Assembly: GCF_002631185.1 (NCBI RefSeq)
Contig: NZ_PDNU01000046.1
Span: forward strand, 1-40,325
DNA length: 40,325 nucleotides
From: Teichococcus rhizosphaerae
GTDB lineage: Bacteria; Pseudomonadota; Alphaproteobacteria; Acetobacterales; Acetobacteraceae
Reading direction: 5' to 3'
The notes under the pieces are model-generated. The model ran no database searches, was not told the origin of the DNA, and was given only the letters and a program-made list of their open reading frames with translations. Of the stretch, positions 38,359-40,325 are shown one piece after another. Made by a program: the position numbers and the translations under genes. How positions within the stretch are numbered: position 1 is the stretch's first letter; each line of letters opens with the position of its first letter.

Positions 38359-39684
38359 ATGACAGAAATAAGTAAAATAACCAGTAAAAGAGAAATAATT
38401 CGTAAAGTAATTTTTGAGGAAGACAAAGAAGGAATAATAGAGATATTAGAAAAATACGAGGCTGATGAAATTTCCGGCGATGCGCTCAGCCGGTACTGGG
38501 ATATTGAACCCGGTAAGCGCGATCGATATCAGAACGGCCTTAGACTGCTGGTAGAAACTCATGCCGAAATGGGGTCGAATCCGTTCGACTTTTGGGAGGT
38601 GACATTTCGTCGGATTCACCAAGCCGAAGGGCGTTCCGCTGCCGCTGACTGGATTGAGGCGAACTTCAGCAACCTTCCATGTCATCAGAGAACCTATAGG
38701 ATAGTCATAAAATTCTTCGTCTTCTGCGAACGGCTTCAACAAGCACGCGCGTACTTGGATGAGGCTCTTGTCACTTGGCGCGGCGGCGAATTTAGCGACA
38801 TTCTTCCTATGCTGTACGCGGCAGAAGGAGACTTTGAAAAATGCGCGTCTCTAATTCCGGAAGATGCTTCTAAGCGCGGCTTTGATGCAGTGCGCGCATA
38901 TGCAGGCATCGCAAAAATGACCGGGCGGTGGAACACAGCTAAAAAACTACTCGAGAGCCTTTCAGGCAACCAGAAGGACCACATCGACAAAAGAGCAATC
39001 GCTCAGATCGATACTTTCATTTCGATTTCGGGCCGAGATTTTGAAGGTGAACTTCCCGTCTATGTGATCGCGGATATAGGCTCTCCCCGGTTTAGGCGCG
39101 TTTCGCAATGCCTTAAAAGGTTCGGTTTGCCGTTCCAAACCGTGCCTCCAATTTACGGCTCCGCACTTCCCACCGAGGCGCTCAAAACTTTGTCTCGCCG
39201 ACAATTTTCTAACCAAGCCGAAATGGAAAAGCTTGTCGGAACTTTTTTATCCCACGCCAAAATATGGGAACTGGTTCGATCTCGCGAGCAACGGCGTGCT
39301 CTTGTTCTTGAAGATGATGCTGTCCTTTGCGTTCATCCAAGCGTGGCTCTGACAGCTAATGGCGCAAAAGATTATGACTTCCTGTTCGTCAACGAGCGGA
39401 TGGAGCACTCTGACCTCCTGCCGATTGGAGTGCCGCAAACGATTCCTCTCCCAACCCTTATAGAGCAGAAGAAGCCGCGCGTTATTGGGGCAGATATGTA
39501 CGTACTTAACGACAGATGCGCAGATGGTCTTCTGCGCGAGATGCAATCTGGCGGTGTAGTTATGCACGTGGATAGCTTCATTGCGCACTTTGGGATGAAG
39601 CAAGCAGGATCGCGAGAGGGTCTGAAGTTCGGATGCTCTCTGCCTGCGATAGGCGTTGAATGCGCAAAGTTTTGGCGAGAGTAG
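38359..39684 (+). CDS. Glycosyltransferase family 25 protein with helical N-terminal region
   Basis: 441 aa from the ATG at 38359, with AAAGGTG about six bases upstream; a start at 38284 in the same frame is less likely. Residues 1-225 are helical with repeat-like units (QQARAYLDEALVTW, AEGDFEKCASLIPEDASK), perhaps TPR-like. The C-terminal domain begins PVYVIADIGSPRFRRVSQCL and has the GT25 acid motif RALVLEDDAVL (Glu318-Asp319-Asp320) and KPRVIGADMYVLND. Such enzymes move sugars in LPS or protein glycosylation. Strikingly AT-rich, especially the first 150 bases, against the GC-rich plasmid, so a recent transfer is likely. It has no operon partner here and is flanked by IS fossils. Confidence 0.8.
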   Translation: MTEISKITSKREIIRKVIFEEDKEGIIEILEKYEADEISGDALSRYWDIEPGKRDRYQNGLRLLVETHAEMGSNPFDFWEVTFRRIHQAEGRSAAADWIEANFSNLPCHQRTYRIVIKFFVFCERLQQARAYLDEALVTWRGGEFSDILPMLYAAEGDFEKCASLIPEDASKRGFDAVRAYAGIAKMTGRWNTAKKLLESLSGNQKDHIDKRAIAQIDTFISISGRDFEGELPVYVIADIGSPRFRRVSQCLKRFGLPFQTVPPIYGSALPTEALKTLSRRQFSNQAEMEKLVGTFLSHAKIWELVRSREQRRALVLEDDAVLCVHPSVALTANGAKDYDFLFVNERMEHSDLLPIGVPQTIPLPTLIEQKKPRVIGADMYVLNDRCADGLLREMQSGGVVMHVDSFIAHFGMKQAGSREGLKFGCSLPAIGVECAKFWRE

Positions 39685-40135
39685 TGATTTGAAGTATCTG
39701 ACCACTTCCAGAAACCTCGCGACTTTGGCTGCTGAGAGTGGTTTGAGACTGCTGCGGCGGCAGCGGGAGGGTTGCAAGGTGCATAGCCCTGGCGAGGGGA
39801 CCACTGACCTGGACACTTCAAATACCTCGCTGTTGAGGTGCTGAGCTGATTCTCATGTTCGTTGTCAACGTGCAAGGTCATGAGTATCCGCCGCGCGCGG
39901 CGGTGTCCGGCTGATCAGGTTGCACAGGGGAGGACGCGGCGGCGCAAGACGACGGTTGATCAGACTCTGATGCGCGGGCTGGTTACCGCAGGACCGGTGT
40001 TCGTCTTGGGCCTTCCTCTGTCTCAGTGTCGCGGGTTGGTGCCGCCGAATCAGCGCGAGGGTTGCCCTGACCTGCCGCCGCGCCCACCCCTGTGCAACGA
40101 GGGGACCTCCTTATCCTTTCCAATTGCCGTTTCTG
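39685..40135. other. Gap between the glycosyltransferase gene and IS66
   Basis: No gene is supported. A 9-bp inverted pair, ATTTGAAGT (39687-39695) and ACTTCAAAT (39815-39823), frames about 137 bases and may mark the ends of a small element. A short start (MFVVNVQGHEYPPRAAVSG at 39855-39914) is not recognised. The rest looks like scrambled remnants. Confidence 0.4.
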
Positions 40136-40136
40136 G

Positions 40137-40325
40137 GTACCCATCCGGTGATGGCCGCGGTTGACGTTCAGGCGGCAGCGGTTGCGGGCGCTTGAGCACG
40201 CTGCCAGTTCCACGGCAGAAGTTTATCGAGCCTGGAGGCAGGGTGGTCAGCGATGCGGGCGAGCACATCGGCAAGCCAGGCACGCGGATCCACATTGTTC
40301 AGCTTCGCGGTGGTGATCAGCGCGT
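40137..40325 (-). mobile_element. IS66-family element, running off the window
   Basis: One terminus is probably near 40137 (GGTACCCATCCGGTGATG), about 30 bases after the transposase stop. The exact end could not be fixed because the other terminus is outside the window. Confidence 0.7.
40168..40325 (-). CDS. IS66 transposase (TnpC), C-terminal 52 residues, partial
   Basis: On the minus strand the visible part reads ALITTAKLNNVDPRAWLADV, then LARIADHPASRLDKLLPWNW and an Ala-rich tail to the stop at 40168. The sequence KLN(N/D)VDP.AWLADVLARIADHP and the final LLPWNW are the C-terminal signature of IS66 TnpC. The rest lies beyond the window, so integrity cannot be judged. Confidence 0.9.
   Translation of the reverse strand, partial: ALITTAKLNNVDPRAWLADVLARIADHPASRLDKLLPWNWQRAQAPATAAA

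Noticed and set aside
1-40325. CRISPR arrays, tRNA or rRNA genes
   Set aside because: No regular repeat-spacer series and no cloverleaf or rRNA-like stretch was noticed. The only short repeated motifs are the iterons and the TTGTACAA palindromes.

Overview
High-GC plasmid DNA, most likely from an alphaproteobacterium of the Acetobacteraceae/Rhodospirillales type. This is inferred from overall base use, a RepC-type replicon with a counter-transcript RNA, and the style of the IS3, IS21 and IS66 genes; no species can be named. No rRNA, tRNA or CRISPR array was seen. The window is a mosaic: one intact conjugation region, two unrelated replication modules, a third backbone piece with a partition operon, and a dense block of nested and broken insertion sequences between them.

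Positions 1-7.35 kb hold mobilization genes. Three leftward genes arranged like traK-traL-traM of IncP plasmids diverge from a rightward small coiled-coil gene and a 1183-aa MobF (TrwC/TraI-type) relaxase-helicase. The intergenic gap carries a perfect TTGCACA/TGTGCAA inverted repeat, a candidate oriT or operator. A lower-GC vapBC-type toxin-antitoxin pair follows. Positions 19.43-7.4 kb are one leftward, tightly overlapping P-type type IV secretion operon: unknown gene, virB1, B2, B3, B4, B5, an EexN-like exclusion gene, B6, B7, B8, B9, B10, B11, virD4. With the relaxase this looks like a complete self-transfer system.

Positions 20.4-22.8 kb carry a ribbon-helix-helix gene and a RepC initiator without linked repA/repB, preceded by a predicted antisense counter-transcript RNA, and then a truncated unknown gene. 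Positions 22.8-32.6 kb are a transposon graveyard: an ISL3 remnant cut by an IS3-family element, a decayed second coupling protein (traG), a complete iteron-regulated RepA replicon, and an IS21-family element with perfect 28-bp ends. The IS21 istA is frameshifted, and its istB is split by a 2.58-kb three-gene serine-recombinase element. Joining the flanks at a shared 5-bp core restores a 260-codon istB exactly. Right of IS21 lies the 3' part of a HerA-like ATPase gene.

Positions 32.6-37.3 kb are another plasmid backbone: a membrane protein with a small basic partner, a toprim-domain protein behind a near-consensus promoter, an unknown gene, and a parA-RHH partition operon. A palindrome centred on TTGTACAA recurs between these genes and may be the operator or centromere of this module. 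Positions 37.3-40.3 kb hold fossil pieces of IS5 and IS481 transposases, an AT-rich glycosyltransferase family 25 gene, and the end of an IS66 transposase running off the window.
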